A stretch of DNA of 54,196 nucleotides from an uncultured Curvibacter sp. (lineage in GTDB: Bacteria; Pseudomonadota; Gammaproteobacteria; Burkholderiales; Burkholderiaceae_C): positions 1 to 54,196 of the forward strand of contig CAIKMN010000026.1 in assembly GCA_903828535.1 (NCBI GenBank), given 5' to 3'. The notes beneath the pieces were generated by a model. That model ran no database searches and was not told where the DNA came from. It saw only the letters and a program-made list of their open reading frames with translations. A program made the position numbers and the translations under genes. Positions 22,619 to 31,817 of this stretch are shown in pieces. The number at the start of each line of letters is the position of its first letter. The first letter of the stretch is position 1.

Positions 22619-23976
22619 GCCACCTCCCACACCGCAACCAAGGTTAAACCTTGCGGTTCATGGTCGTGCAGCGCCAAATGCCCACCCAAGGCTTGCGCCC
22701 GTTCTTGCATGCCTTTAATGCCCCAACGGCGGGAGTCCATTGCCTTTTCTTGTCGCCCCAGACCATCGTCGGTGACGCTCAATTTGAAGGTGTCCCTCTG
22801 GTGGGGAGTCCAACTCGGTTGCAAAGAAGCCTCAATGCGGATGTGTTTGGCTTGGGCATGCTTAAAGGCATTGTTCAAAGCTTCTTGAGCGATCCGGTAG
22901 GCCGCGTGCGCGTGGTCGGAATTCAGCCTTGTCAAATCGCCCTTCGTCTCCAGTTCAATGCGGACCTCGGTTTCTCGCAGGCGCCAGTCGTCCACCAAAT
23001 CAGCCAAGGCCTCTGCAAAACCAAATTCCTCTAATGCCGGCGGGTTCAGCCGCGCAATCAACCGGTGCAGGCCGCCATAAATGTCGTCTGAGCAGGCCAC
23101 CAACCAATGCGCCAATTCGAGTATTTTGGGGTCGACCCCTTCGACACGTCGCGCAATGGAAGTGCCCACACTTTTAATGGCGGTGATTTGTTGCCCCAAC
23201 TCATCGTGCAGTTCACGGGCGATGGCGCTGCGCTCTTCTTCCACTCGGTGATGCACCCATTGGGCCAATTCACGGTTCTCTGCCAAGGCCTGTCTGGCCG
23301 CTTGGGCAAAGAGTTGGGCCTCATTTTTTTCTGCAACAGCCTGCGCCATGCGGTTGAAGGCCTGGCTCATGCGTCGCGCTTCCAGACCTTTGAATTCTGG
23401 CAAGCGGGTTTGGTAGGCCCCCAGCTCCATTTGGTGCAAAGCGGCTTTGAGCTTCTCCAAGGGCACCAAAGCATGGCCGACCAGCGCAAATACCAAGAGG
23501 TTGCCAATCAAAAAACCCGCCAAGCCCGTTAGCAGCAAGGGTTGCAAATCGTCCCAACCGTCCAACACCGCCCTGGAGGGATCGGCCTTTAAAACGAGGG
23601 TGGCGGTTGGCAGTTGAATGGTTTTGGCGGGCAGGTCTTCAGAGACCCAATCGGAATAAAAAGCCGGCGCGTAACGGCCTGCCTTGTAGGTGCTGGGCGG
23701 GGAGCGGTAAAGGGGCGTGCCTTGTGCGCTGTACAGCGTGATTTCATTGGCGCGAATGCGGCCCAAAGATTGCAAAAAAAGCTCAATACCTACCAAGCCA
23801 TCGCGCTCATAAATCCAGCCCAAGCGGGACAACAACTGAACCGCCACCGCATTGGAGCCGACAATTTCATCGTGCACGCTGCTGCGTGTGTTTTGAATTT
23901 GCAGCGTGATCAACAACGCGGCAAACACGCCCATCAAGGCGGTGATGATCACGTTGAGTTGCAGTCGAAGGCTCAT
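22615..23976 (-). CDS. Sensor histidine kinase, NarX/UhpB-type (HisKA_3)
   Basis: A 453-residue inner-membrane sensor. Two membrane helices (about 9-27 and 145-168) enclose a periplasmic sensor region of roughly 115 residues. A HAMP-like linker (169-222) and a short coiled coil follow. The dimerisation/phosphorylation motif ERSAIARELHDELGQQITAI places the phosphorylated His at 257. The ATPase domain has an N box (AQEALNNAFKHAQA) and a G1 box (VTDDGLGRQ), then RRWGIKGMQERAQALGG. The ligand is not evident. The gene lies upstream of and overlaps the response-regulator gene, and is divergent from the TonB receptor gene with 111 bases between start codons. Confidence 0.92.
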   Translation of the reverse strand: MSLRLQLNVIITALMGVFAALLITLQIQNTRSSVHDEIVGSNAVAVQLLSRLGWIYERDGLVGIELFLQSLGRIRANEITLYSAQGTPLYRSPPSTYKAGRYAPAFYSDWVSEDLPAKTIQLPTATLVLKADPSRAVLDGWDDLQPLLLTGLAGFLIGNLLVFALVGHALVPLEKLKAALHQMELGAYQTRLPEFKGLEARRMSQAFNRMAQAVAEKNEAQLFAQAARQALAENRELAQWVHHRVEEERSAIARELHDELGQQITAIKSVGTSIARRVEGVDPKILELAHWLVACSDDIYGGLHRLIARLNPPALEEFGFAEALADLVDDWRLRETEVRIELETKGDLTRLNSDHAHAAYRIAQEALNNAFKHAQAKHIRIEASLQPSWTPHQRDTFKLSVTDDGLGRQEKAMDSRRWGIKGMQERAQALGGHLALHDHEPQGLTLVAVWEVA

Positions 23977-24037
23977 AAGGGGCTGGGTTCAGGCAGAAAT
24001 CATGAAAATCATGAACGAAATGCACGGGCGTCTCGAA

Positions 24038-24056
24038 CACAATGATTGTCATTGAA
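24038..24056. promoter_or_regulatory. Predicted Fur box
   Basis: The core AATGATTGTCATT (24041-24053) matches the Fur consensus core AATGATAATCATT at 11 of 13 positions, and 12 of 19 over the full consensus. It is centred 41 bases before the receptor ATG at 24088, where a repressor would block initiation. It could also affect the divergent kinase gene. Confidence 0.6.
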
Positions 24057-24087
24057 TTTCATACAAAAACCACCTGAGACAGACCCC

Positions 24088-26316
24088 ATGATCCAACGCG
24101 CGCCTTCTTTGCCGAACGCTTCCCTGCCCCCTGCCCTGAACAAGGCCTCGCTGCTGTTGGTGGCCTTGAGTGCCGCCTTTTCATCGGCTTGGGCGCAAGA
24201 CAATTCGGCGGCCCAAAACGCGAACTTGAATGTGAACGTGACAGCAGGCCGCTTGGCACAACGCAGTTTCGATGCGCCTGCCGCCATCAGCAGCGTGGCG
24301 GGTGAAACCATTAAGGCGTCTGGCCAACAAGTCAATTTGTCGGATGCCTTGTCGGGTGTACCGGGTGTGGTGTCGCTCAATCGCAACAACTACGCACAGG
24401 ACGTGCAAATTTCGATCCGTGGTTTTGGCGCCCGTGCCGCTTTTGGCACGCAAGGCATTCGAATCATCGCCGATGGGATTCCAGCCACCATGCCAGACGG
24501 TTCGGGCCAAGCTTCTACCGTCAGCCTGACCTCGGCCGACCGCGTTGAGGTTTTGAAAGGCCCCATGGCCCAGTTATACGGGAATGCCTCGGGGGGCGTC
24601 ATCCAAACTTGGACCAAACAAGCCGGCGACCAGGCTGAGTTGGGCACGCAGCTCTTCACGGGCTCGAACGGCCTGACCCGCACCGATTGGCAATTCAGCG
24701 ACCGCACCGACAACAAAAAAGTGGGTTTGGTGGCCGATTACAGCTTCTTCAACTTGGCAGGCTGGCGTGACAATTCTCAGGCCCGACGCGAGCAACTCAA
24801 CACCGTTTTGACGATTGACCCGCAAGAAGACACCCGTGTGCGCTTGATTTTGAATGCTTTCAGAATGCCTTTTGCAGGGGATCCATTGGGACTGACCCAA
24901 GCGCAGCTGAACACCAACCCCCGATCCGCTGGGACCAACTCGGTGCTGGACCATGTCAGCAAAACCATTCGCCAAAACCAAGTGGGTGCGGTGTTGGAGC
25001 AACGCATCACCCCCGATCTGAGTTTTGAAGGACGGGTTTATGACGGCGCCCGTGAAAACTTGCAACTGCAAGCCGCGACCGCGACCACCACGCCCGCCAA
25101 CACCGTCGGTACTTGGGTCGGTTTAAACCGCGACTTCAGGGGCCTGGGTCTGCAACTCAAAGGCCGTGAGCGAGAGTGGAGCGTGCCCATGCAATGGGTC
25201 GTTGGTTTTGACGGTGATCGATCTTCAGAAGCCCGTCAAGGCGGGTGCACCAACACGGGCAACTTGGTGGTCTCCTCGGTCAATGCGGCCGGTTGTGCCG
25301 GCTTGATCGGCACCACGTATTTGAGCCGCAACGAGCAAGATGTGGCGACCAACCGCGACTTCTACGCCCAGACCCAATGGGAACTCAACGACCAGTGGAG
25401 CGCGGTGTTGGCGGCGCGAGACAGCAACGTGAACTTGAGCGCTGTCACGGCCAGTTCGCTGTTTGGAATCGGCGGTACGGTGAAGTACCAAGCCTTCACG
25501 CCCATGGCAGGTCTGACCTTTCATGCCAACGATCGTCTGAATGTGTATGCCAATGTGGGCCGTGGTTTTGAAACCCCCAGTCTGGCAAATGCCGCCTACA
25601 TCCGCAACCCCGCCAATCTCGCGGCTGTCTCCCCGACCTTCAACCCCAATTTGAAAGCCGCGACCAGCGTGAGTTATGAGTTGGGTGCCAAGTGGCTCCC
25701 CAGTCATTTGAGCCGAATTGAAGTGGCCGTTTTTGAAGTCAACACCCAGAACGAAGTGGTGACTGATTTGTCGGTGAGTGGCAAAACCGCCTACAAAAAT
25801 GCACCCAACACCCAACGCCAAGGGCTTGAATTCAGCTACCGCAACCAATTTGACCCGCATTGGTTGGTGCAGACCACCGGCACCACCATGAAGGCCACCT
25901 ATTCATCTGCCTTTACTAGCGGAACCACCCCGATATCAGCGGGCAATCGCCTGCCGTCTATTCCGCAAAATCAAGCGCTGGCCCAATTGACTTGGTCACA
26001 AAATGCCCAAAGCGGCTCGCCGGCTGAGAAACTGCTAGGCGCGCAGGCAACGGTCGAGTGGGTCGGCAGAAGTGCGATTTATGCCAATGATGCGAACACC
26101 GCCCAAACTGGCAATGCGAATGTGTTCAACCTCAGGTTGCGGGAGGGCTATCAAGTCAATGCCCATTTGAACTTCGAGGCGTTCCTGGCCCTCAATAACC
26201 TCAGCAACCGCGGGTACGTGGGCTCGGTCATCGTGAACCAAGCTCAAAGCCAGTTCTTTGAGCCAGCCCTTCCCCGCAATTACGTGCTGGGCATCAAAGC
26301 GCAGATTCCGCTCTAA
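24088..26316 (+). CDS. TonB-dependent outer-membrane receptor, YncD/PqqU-like
   Basis: A 742-residue outer-membrane transporter. A signal peptide ends near AFSSAWAQ (residue 36). The plug domain carries QISIRGFGARAAFGTQGIR, DGIPATMPDGSGQ and RVEVLKGPMAQLYGNASGG, and the barrel ends YVGSVIVNQAQSQFFEPALPRNYVLG. These blocks match my recollection of E. coli YncD (PqqU), shown to import pyrroloquinoline quinone, so a PQQ-like or other bulky cofactor or metal complex is the best guess. The Fur-box match implies iron regulation, which also fits a siderophore. A TTG-initiated extension from 24046 would run through the Fur box and is rejected. Its 3' end forms a terminator hairpin. Confidence 0.87.
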   Translation: MIQRAPSLPNASLPPALNKASLLLVALSAAFSSAWAQDNSAAQNANLNVNVTAGRLAQRSFDAPAAISSVAGETIKASGQQVNLSDALSGVPGVVSLNRNNYAQDVQISIRGFGARAAFGTQGIRIIADGIPATMPDGSGQASTVSLTSADRVEVLKGPMAQLYGNASGGVIQTWTKQAGDQAELGTQLFTGSNGLTRTDWQFSDRTDNKKVGLVADYSFFNLAGWRDNSQARREQLNTVLTIDPQEDTRVRLILNAFRMPFAGDPLGLTQAQLNTNPRSAGTNSVLDHVSKTIRQNQVGAVLEQRITPDLSFEGRVYDGARENLQLQAATATTTPANTVGTWVGLNRDFRGLGLQLKGREREWSVPMQWVVGFDGDRSSEARQGGCTNTGNLVVSSVNAAGCAGLIGTTYLSRNEQDVATNRDFYAQTQWELNDQWSAVLAARDSNVNLSAVTASSLFGIGGTVKYQAFTPMAGLTFHANDRLNVYANVGRGFETPSLANAAYIRNPANLAAVSPTFNPNLKAATSVSYELGAKWLPSHLSRIEVAVFEVNTQNEVVTDLSVSGKTAYKNAPNTQRQGLEFSYRNQFDPHWLVQTTGTTMKATYSSAFTSGTTPISAGNRLPSIPQNQALAQLTWSQNAQSGSPAEKLLGAQATVEWVGRSAIYANDANTAQTGNANVFNLRLREGYQVNAHLNFEAFLALNNLSNRGYVGSVIVNQAQSQFFEPALPRNYVLGIKAQIPL

Positions 26317-26333
26317 ATTGAAGCGGAATCTGC
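26301..26333. terminator. Bidirectional stem-loop between convergent genes
   Basis: A perfect 12-bp inverted repeat, GCAGATTCCGCT (26301-26312) and AGCGGAATCTGC (26322-26333), with a 9-base loop that contains the receptor stop codon. It lies between the converging receptor and SDR genes, where a shared terminator is expected. There is no long T run, so it may act with other signals. Confidence 0.6.
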
Positions 26334-26352
26334 CCAGCGCTTGATTTAAAGC

Positions 26353-27264
26353 TCAGGGCGTGGCGCGAAGTGCTTTGCGCAGCCCCTCACCGATTTCAGG
26401 CTTGTGCACAAAGGGGTCGGTGGGGTTTTTGATTTGCAAAATGTCTTCCATCCGCGTTTGTACTGTGCCCAGTGCTTTGGGGTGGCTGAAGATGTAAAAA
26501 CGGTCTTCTGCCAAAGCGTCAAACACCATTTGCGCCACATCTGCCGCGCTCACTTTGCCTGAACCCACGGCCTTGTCGCTCATGGCTTGACCGATCAATT
26601 GGCTTTGGGTCGGTTTTTGCTCGGCCAATACAGCGGGTTGGTTGCGGTGGCTTTGGTTGATGCCCGTTGGCACGAAATAGGGGCACAACACGCTGGCGCT
26701 GACTTGGTCGGTCACCAGCTTCAAGTCTTGGTAAAGCGTTTCAGACAAGGACACGACGGCGTGTTTGCTGACGTTGTAAATGCCCATGTTCGGCGGCGTT
26801 AACAAACCCGCCATGCTCGCGGTGTTGACGATGCGGCCTTGAAAGTTCGGGGCTTTAGCTGCGGCTTCCAGCATCATGGGCGTGAACAAGCGAACGCCGT
26901 GCACCACACCCCAGACGTTGACGCCCAGCACCCATTCCCAATCGGCGACTGAGTTTTCCCAAACCAAACCGCCGGCGCCGACACCGGCATTGTTAAAGAC
27001 AAAGTTCGGCGCACCAAAGCGGGCTTTCACAGCGTCCGCAAAAGCCGCCATCTCGTCGGCATGGGATACATCGACCTTTTTTGCCAAGACCTGAACGCCC
27101 ATTTGGGTGAGTTCGGCGTGCGCCTTGTCCAAGGCATCTTGCTGCACATCCAAGATGGCGAGGTTCATGCCGTGACGGGCTGCAATGCGGGCCACTTCGA
27201 GCCCAAAACCCGAACCCGCGCCGGTGAGAACGGCGGTCAAGCCTTTGAGTTGTTGCATTTTCAT
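26353..27264 (-). CDS. SDR family oxidoreductase
   Basis: A 303-residue classical short-chain dehydrogenase. The cofactor motif is TGAGSGFG (14-21), NNAG is at 91-94 and the catalytic set is S150, Y163 and K167 (YNVSK). The D after strand two (ILDVQ) suggests NAD(H) preference. The C-terminus is longer than in FabG-type enzymes, with MEDILQIKNPTDPFVHKPE. It is the last gene of the beta-oxidation operon and starts one base after the stop of the preceding oxidoreductase gene, so it probably handles a hydroxy- or keto-acyl intermediate or alcohol. The substrate is not evident. M1 (27264) or M3 (27258) may be the start. Confidence 0.82.
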   Translation of the reverse strand: MKMQQLKGLTAVLTGAGSGFGLEVARIAARHGMNLAILDVQQDALDKAHAELTQMGVQVLAKKVDVSHADEMAAFADAVKARFGAPNFVFNNAGVGAGGLVWENSVADWEWVLGVNVWGVVHGVRLFTPMMLEAAAKAPNFQGRIVNTASMAGLLTPPNMGIYNVSKHAVVSLSETLYQDLKLVTDQVSASVLCPYFVPTGINQSHRNQPAVLAEQKPTQSQLIGQAMSDKAVGSGKVSAADVAQMVFDALAEDRFYIFSHPKALGTVQTRMEDILQIKNPTDPFVHKPEIGEGLRKALRATP

Positions 27265-27265
27265 A

Positions 27266-28282
27266 TCAGATCAATTTCACCAATTGTTTGCCAAAATTGC
27301 GACCCTTGAGCAAGCCCATGAAGGCTTCTGGGGCCGATGCCAAGCCTTGTGTAATGGATTCACGGGGCTTTAATTGACCTGTGGCCACCAAACCGCCGAG
27401 TTCTTTGAGTGCGTCGTTCCAAACTTCCATGTGTTCAGAAACGATGAAACCTTCAATCTTGAGGCGATTGACCAAGATCAACGACGGGTTTTGCATAGGC
27501 AAAGGCTCGCCGTTGTAACCGGCGATCATGCCGCACATGGCAATTCGGGCAAAGGCATTGGTTCGCAACATGACGGCGTCCAACAAATAGCCACCGACGT
27601 TTTCAAAGTAGCCATCGATGCCGTTCGGGCAAGCCTCCTTCAAAGCCATCGACATCGACTTCAGGTCGGTGTGTTGCTTGTAGTCGATGCAAACATCAAA
27701 GTGGAGTTCGTTCACCGCATAGGCGCACTTGTCGGGGCCGCCAGCGATGCCGACCACACGGCAACCGCGTGCTTTGGCCAATGCCGCAAAGGCGCTGCCC
27801 ACGGCACCAGTCGCTGCACTGATCACCAACGTTTCACCCGCTTTGGGCGCGATGATTTTGACCAAGCCATACCAGGCGGTCACGCCGGGCATGCCGACGG
27901 CGCCGAGGTAATGAGACAGTGGCACGTGGGTGGTGTCGACCACTTTCAAGGAGCCCGGCTGGTTGGCATTGACGACGCTGTACTCTTGCCACCCGCCCAT
28001 ACCGACCACGGCATCCCCCATTTTGAATTTGGGGTGACGGCTCTCCACCACTTCACCCACCGTGCCGCCTTGCATGACGGCGCCCAGCGGTTGCGGTGCG
28101 GCGTAGCTTTTGCTGTCGTTCATGCGCCCGCGCATGTAAGGATCCAGGCTCAAGAAATGGTGGCGCACCAAAACTTGGCCTTCTTCTAATGCCGGCAAAG
28201 TCGCCTCCACCAACTTGAAGTTGTCGGCGGTCGGCTCGCCCGTGGGGCGGCTGTGCAGGTGAATTTGTTGGTAGGTGGTCAT
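27266..28282 (-). CDS. NADP-dependent medium-chain oxidoreductase (PTGR/CurA-like)
   Basis: A 338-residue zinc-free MDR enzyme of the prostaglandin reductase / CurA type, which reduce alpha,beta-unsaturated ketones and aldehydes with NADPH. It begins YQQIHLHSRPTGEPTADNFKLVE and has the family segments LSLDPYMRGRMND, the nucleotide-binding loop ATGAVGSAFAALAKARGCRVVGIAGGPDK and the substrate loop YFENVGG. In E. coli the relative CurA reduces curcumin. Here the gene sits in an acyl-CoA catabolic operon, 27 bases after a thioesterase gene, so an enone or enoyl derivative is a likely substrate, possibly for detoxification. Confidence 0.85.
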   Translation of the reverse strand: MTTYQQIHLHSRPTGEPTADNFKLVEATLPALEEGQVLVRHHFLSLDPYMRGRMNDSKSYAAPQPLGAVMQGGTVGEVVESRHPKFKMGDAVVGMGGWQEYSVVNANQPGSLKVVDTTHVPLSHYLGAVGMPGVTAWYGLVKIIAPKAGETLVISAATGAVGSAFAALAKARGCRVVGIAGGPDKCAYAVNELHFDVCIDYKQHTDLKSMSMALKEACPNGIDGYFENVGGYLLDAVMLRTNAFARIAMCGMIAGYNGEPLPMQNPSLILVNRLKIEGFIVSEHMEVWNDALKELGGLVATGQLKPRESITQGLASAPEAFMGLLKGRNFGKQLVKLI

Positions 28283-28309
28283 GGGGTCTCCTGATTGATT
28301 TTGTTGAAT

Positions 28310-28744
28310 TCAGTCTGTCGAAATGGGTTCGCTGGCAGCGCGGGGCGTCAAGCCGGCAGGCGGTGCAGTGCGGTTGACGTACTTAAAAGTACCCGTCGAG
28401 GTGGCGCAAAGTTGCTGCTGCTCGTCGAGCACTTGGGCTTCAACAAAGGCCATGGTTTTGGTTCGGTGCAATAAATGCCCTTTGGCCTTCAATGGCCCCA
28501 AAGCCGGGCGCATGAAGCTGGTTTTCATCTCGATGGTCACAATGCCATGCTCAGGCGCCAGGCTGCGCGCCGCCGTGGCCATGGCCACGTCGAGTAAAGT
28601 CATGACGACCCCGCCGTGAACCACAGCGAAGGAATTGTGATGCTCTGGGCGCGGCGAAAAAGTCAGCACTGAATGCCCATTATCAAAGTGCGTCAGCTCA
28701 AAACCGAGCAAATTGACAAAGGGAATTTCAACGCCAAAGCCCAT
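28310..28744 (-). CDS. PaaI-type hot-dog acyl-CoA thioesterase
   Basis: A 144-residue hot-dog protein. The conserved core HHNSFAVVHGGVVMTLLDVAMATAA contains the HGG motif and the helix with the catalytic acidic residue (D), followed by IVTIEMKTSFMRPA. The start ATG at 28744 shares its A with the stop of the dehydrogenase gene (TGATG); an upstream reading to 28807 has no support. PaaI-family enzymes release CoA from dead-end acyl-CoA intermediates in aromatic or fatty acid catabolism, which fits the operon. The chain-length preference cannot be read from sequence. Confidence 0.85.
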   Translation of the reverse strand: MGFGVEIPFVNLLGFELTHFDNGHSVLTFSPRPEHHNSFAVVHGGVVMTLLDVAMATAARSLAPEHGIVTIEMKTSFMRPALGPLKAKGHLLHRTKTMAFVEAQVLDEQQQLCATSTGTFKYVNRTAPPAGLTPRAASEPISTD

Positions 28745-30576
28745 CAAAAAGCCTCTTCGGGCAAATTGGCACAGGTCAGGTCGCGGTTCTTGACCACCTG
28801 CAACCAAGCGCCCATTTTGGGCAGCTCATAGTGGAAGAAGAAACAAGCTGCCGCCCAGCGACCTTGATGCGCTGGCGTCGTGGCCTTGTCGGTGGGCGCC
28901 GGTAACACGCGGCAAACATCCAGCCAAATCCAAGCCAAGACCATGTGACCAAAGGCCTGCATATAAGGCACCGCATTTGCCAAAGCCTCGTTGGGCACTT
29001 GTGTGGCCCAGGCCGATTGAGTGGCTTCTTCAATTTGCTGCACCGCCGCTGACAGTGCCGCCGCGTGAGGGGCCAGTTCAGGGCGTTGTTGGGCTTGGGT
29101 CACAGTGGCGTGGATGCGTGCTTGCAACAGTTGCCAACCCCGACCGCCTTCCATCAAGACCTTTCGACCCAACAAGTCGGTGGCCTGTATGCCGTGCGTG
29201 CCTTCGTGGATCATGTTCAGGCGGTTGTCGCGCCAATACTGCTCGACGGGAAAGTCGCGGGTATAGCCATAACCGCCGTGAATTTGGATGGCCAAGGAAT
29301 TGGCTTCCAGGCACCATTCGCTGGGCCAGCTTTTGACAATTGGGGTCAAGACCTCGAGCAGCAAACGGGCTTCGTCAGCGGACTCCGGTGTGCCGGTATG
29401 TTGTTCGTCGACCAACTTGGCGCAGAACAAGGCCAAAGCCAGAGCGCCTTCGCAATAAGATTTTTGTGCCAACAACATGCGCTTGACGTCGGCGTGCTGG
29501 ATGATGGCCACTTGGGGTTGCGCCGGGTCTTTGCCGGCAGCCCCCATGGGCCGGCCTTGGGGGCGGTTACGGGCATAGTCCAACGAGGCCAAATAACCCG
29601 CCATGCCGAGCATGGTGGCCGCCAAGCCCACGCCGATGCGGGCTTCGTTCATCATGTGAAACATGCACGACAGGCCTTTGCCGGGCTGGCCAACCAAGTA
29701 ACCAACGGCGCCGGCTTGTCCGTTCGGCGTGAATTTGCCTTCGCCAAAATTCAGCAGCGTGTTGGTCGTGCCACGCCAACCGAGTTTGTGATTCAAGCCA
29801 GCCAAGGCGACGTCATTGCGCTCGCCCGTCAACTCGGCCTTCGCATTGACCATTTTCTTGGGCACGATGAAAAGTGAAATGCCCCGAGTGCCCGGAATGG
29901 TTTTGCCATCGGGTCCCGGGATTTTTGCCAAGACCAAGTGGATGATGTTTTCTGTCAGCTCGTGTTCGCCCGACGAAATCCACATCTTGTTGCCCTTCAG
30001 GCGGTAGCGTGGACCCAAGGGGTCGGCCTCAAAGTCAGCCCCATCGGGGACAGCGCGGGTCGCGACGTCACTCAGACTGGAGCCGGCCTGCGGTTCGCTT
30101 AAGCACATGGTGCCCGACCAGCGGCCTGAAAACTCATTCAGCGCGAACACCTTTTTTTGCAAGTCGGTGCCGTGCACCATGAGCAAGTTGGCGTTGCCCA
30201 CCGTCAACATGCCCGAACCCATGCTGACCGAAGCACAGGCAAAAAAGGTGTTGGCTGCTGCTTCTAGTGTGTAGGGCAGTTGCATGCCCCCGATGTCGTA
30301 ATCTTGCGCGGCGCTCAACATGCCGGATTCGGCATAGGCGCGATTCGCCTCGTAACTGGCTTGAGGCAAGATGACCTTTTCGCCATCAAACCGAGGCTCC
30401 TCGGTGTCAAGGAGACGGTTGAAGGGCGCGTATTTTTCGCGCGCGATGCGCTCGCAGGTATCGAGAACCGCGTCAAAGGTTTCGCGGCTGTGGTCGCTGA
30501 AGCGTTCGCGCTGCGTCAGGCTGGATGCTTGCAACCAGTCATAGAGCAAAAAGTCCAGGCTGGTGCGCAAACTCAT
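28744..30576 (-). CDS. Acyl-CoA dehydrogenase
   Basis: A 610-residue FAD enzyme of the long acyl-CoA dehydrogenase type, with a C-terminal extension of the kind often seen in proteobacterial FadE-like enzymes. The flavin and substrate segment [15 protein letters not shown] and [10 protein letters not shown], the helix [26 protein letters not shown], and the catalytic-base region [19 protein letters not shown] (Glu before GTHG) are all present. It makes the first oxidation of beta-oxidation. The start overlaps the thiolase stop as ATGA and its stop is joined to the thioesterase start. The chain-length range is not predictable by eye. Confidence 0.9.
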   Translation of the reverse strand: MSLRTSLDFLLYDWLQASSLTQRERFSDHSRETFDAVLDTCERIAREKYAPFNRLLDTEEPRFDGEKVILPQASYEANRAYAESGMLSAAQDYDIGGMQLPYTLEAAANTFFACASVSMGSGMLTVGNANLLMVHGTDLQKKVFALNEFSGRWSGTMCLSEPQAGSSLSDVATRAVPDGADFEADPLGPRYRLKGNKMWISSGEHELTENIIHLVLAKIPGPDGKTIPGTRGISLFIVPKKMVNAKAELTGERNDVALAGLNHKLGWRGTTNTLLNFGEGKFTPNGQAGAVGYLVGQPGKGLSCMFHMMNEARIGVGLAATMLGMAGYLASLDYARNRPQGRPMGAAGKDPAQPQVAIIQHADVKRMLLAQKSYCEGALALALFCAKLVDEQHTGTPESADEARLLLEVLTPIVKSWPSEWCLEANSLAIQIHGGYGYTRDFPVEQYWRDNRLNMIHEGTHGIQATDLLGRKVLMEGGRGWQLLQARIHATVTQAQQRPELAPHAAALSAAVQQIEEATQSAWATQVPNEALANAVPYMQAFGHMVLAWIWLDVCRVLPAPTDKATTPAHQGRWAAACFFFHYELPKMGAWLQVVKNRDLTCANLPEEAF

Positions 30577-31748
30577 AGCACTTCAAACACGCCCGCTGCA
30601 CCCATGCCACCGCCAATGCACATGGTCACCAAAACGCGCTTGGCACCCCGGCGTTTGCCCTCGATCAAGGCGTGACCCGTCAAGCGTTGGCCTGAAACAC
30701 CGTAAGGGTGGCCGACGGCGATGGCGCCGCCATTGACATTCAGTTTGTCGGCCGGGATGCCGAGTTTGTCGCGGCAGTACAGCACTTGCACGGCAAAGGC
30801 TTCGTTCAATTCAAACAGATCAATGTCGCTGATCTTCAAGCCCAATTTGGCCAGCACCTTGGGCACGGCAAAGACAGGGCCAATGCCCATTTCATCGGGC
30901 TCACAACCGGCAACGGCAAAGCCCAAAAAGCGGCCCAGCGGCTTCAAATTGTGTTGTGTTGCATAGGCCTCGCTGACCACCACACAAGCGCCCGCGCCAT
31001 CGGAGAACTGGCTGGCGTTGCCAGCTGAAATCACGCCACCGGGGATGGCGGGTTTGATGCCGGAGATGTTTTCTTGGGTGGTGCCTTCACGCAAGCCTTC
31101 GTCGCGACTCACCGTCACTTCTTTGGTGATCAAACCAAAAGTGGCATCGGCGACGCCGGTGGTGACGGTAATTGGGGCGATTTCAGCTTCAAACAAGCCA
31201 GCGGCCTGGGCGGCGCAGGCCTTTTGTTGACTGGCGGCGCCGTATTCGTCCATCACATCGCGGTTGATGTTGTAACGCTTGGCCACTTGTTCGGCGGTTT
31301 GCAGCATGTTCCAGTAGATTTCTGGTTTCAGCTTCATCAAAGCCGGGTCGACCAACATGTGTTTGTTGGCTTCGTTTTGCACGCAAGAAATGCTTTCGAC
31401 GCCGCCAGCCACAAACACATCGCCTTCACCGGCGATCACGCGCTGCGAAGCCAAGGCAATGCTTTGTAAACCCGACGAACAAAAACGGTTGATGGTCAGC
31501 CCCGAGGTGGTGACCGGCAGTCCTGCCATCAGCGCAATTTGACGAGCGATATTAGAGCCGGTGGCGCCTTCTGGCGTGGCCGTGCCCATGATGACGTCTT
31601 CGACCGCGGCAGGGTCAATGCCAGCGCGCTCGATGGCGTGGCGCACCGCATGGCCACCCAGAGTGGCGCCGTGCGTCATGTTGAAGGAGCCCTTCCAGCT
31701 TTTGGCCAAAGGGGTGCGAGCAGTGGAGACAATCAGGGCGTTGGTCAT
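30573..31748 (-). CDS. fadA: Acetyl-CoA acyltransferase (thiolase)
   Basis: A 391-residue thiolase II. The nucleophile C90 lies in [10 protein letters not shown]347 in AVGHPYG and the second cysteine C377 in CIGGGMG, so the active site is complete. The motif around H347 (GHPYGVSG) and the ending [10 protein letters not shown] differ slightly from the common GHPLGASG and GQGIA forms. It cleaves 3-ketoacyl-CoA to acetyl-CoA in the last step of beta-oxidation. It follows the fadB-like gene by 69 bases and is coupled to the acyl-CoA dehydrogenase gene, so all enzymes of one beta-oxidation cycle are in one operon. Confidence 0.92.
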   Translation of the reverse strand: MTNALIVSTARTPLAKSWKGSFNMTHGATLGGHAVRHAIERAGIDPAAVEDVIMGTATPEGATGSNIARQIALMAGLPVTTSGLTINRFCSSGLQSIALASQRVIAGEGDVFVAGGVESISCVQNEANKHMLVDPALMKLKPEIYWNMLQTAEQVAKRYNINRDVMDEYGAASQQKACAAQAAGLFEAEIAPITVTTGVADATFGLITKEVTVSRDEGLREGTTQENISGIKPAIPGGVISAGNASQFSDGAGACVVVSEAYATQHNLKPLGRFLGFAVAGCEPDEMGIGPVFAVPKVLAKLGLKISDIDLFELNEAFAVQVLYCRDKLGIPADKLNVNGGAIAVGHPYGVSGQRLTGHALIEGKRRGAKRVLVTMCIGGGMGAAGVFEVL

Positions 31749-31817
31749 GGCTTTTCGCTTTCTAGGGTTCGTTAAATTCGGTTTGAAATCCGGTTAGAAC
31801 AGGGGGTGGGGTGGCAC

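Noticed and set aside
24046-24087. TTG-initiated N-terminal extension of the TonB-dependent receptor
   Set aside because: It would place translation through the Fur box and add residues before a normal signal peptide. The ATG at 24088 gives the proper N-terminus.
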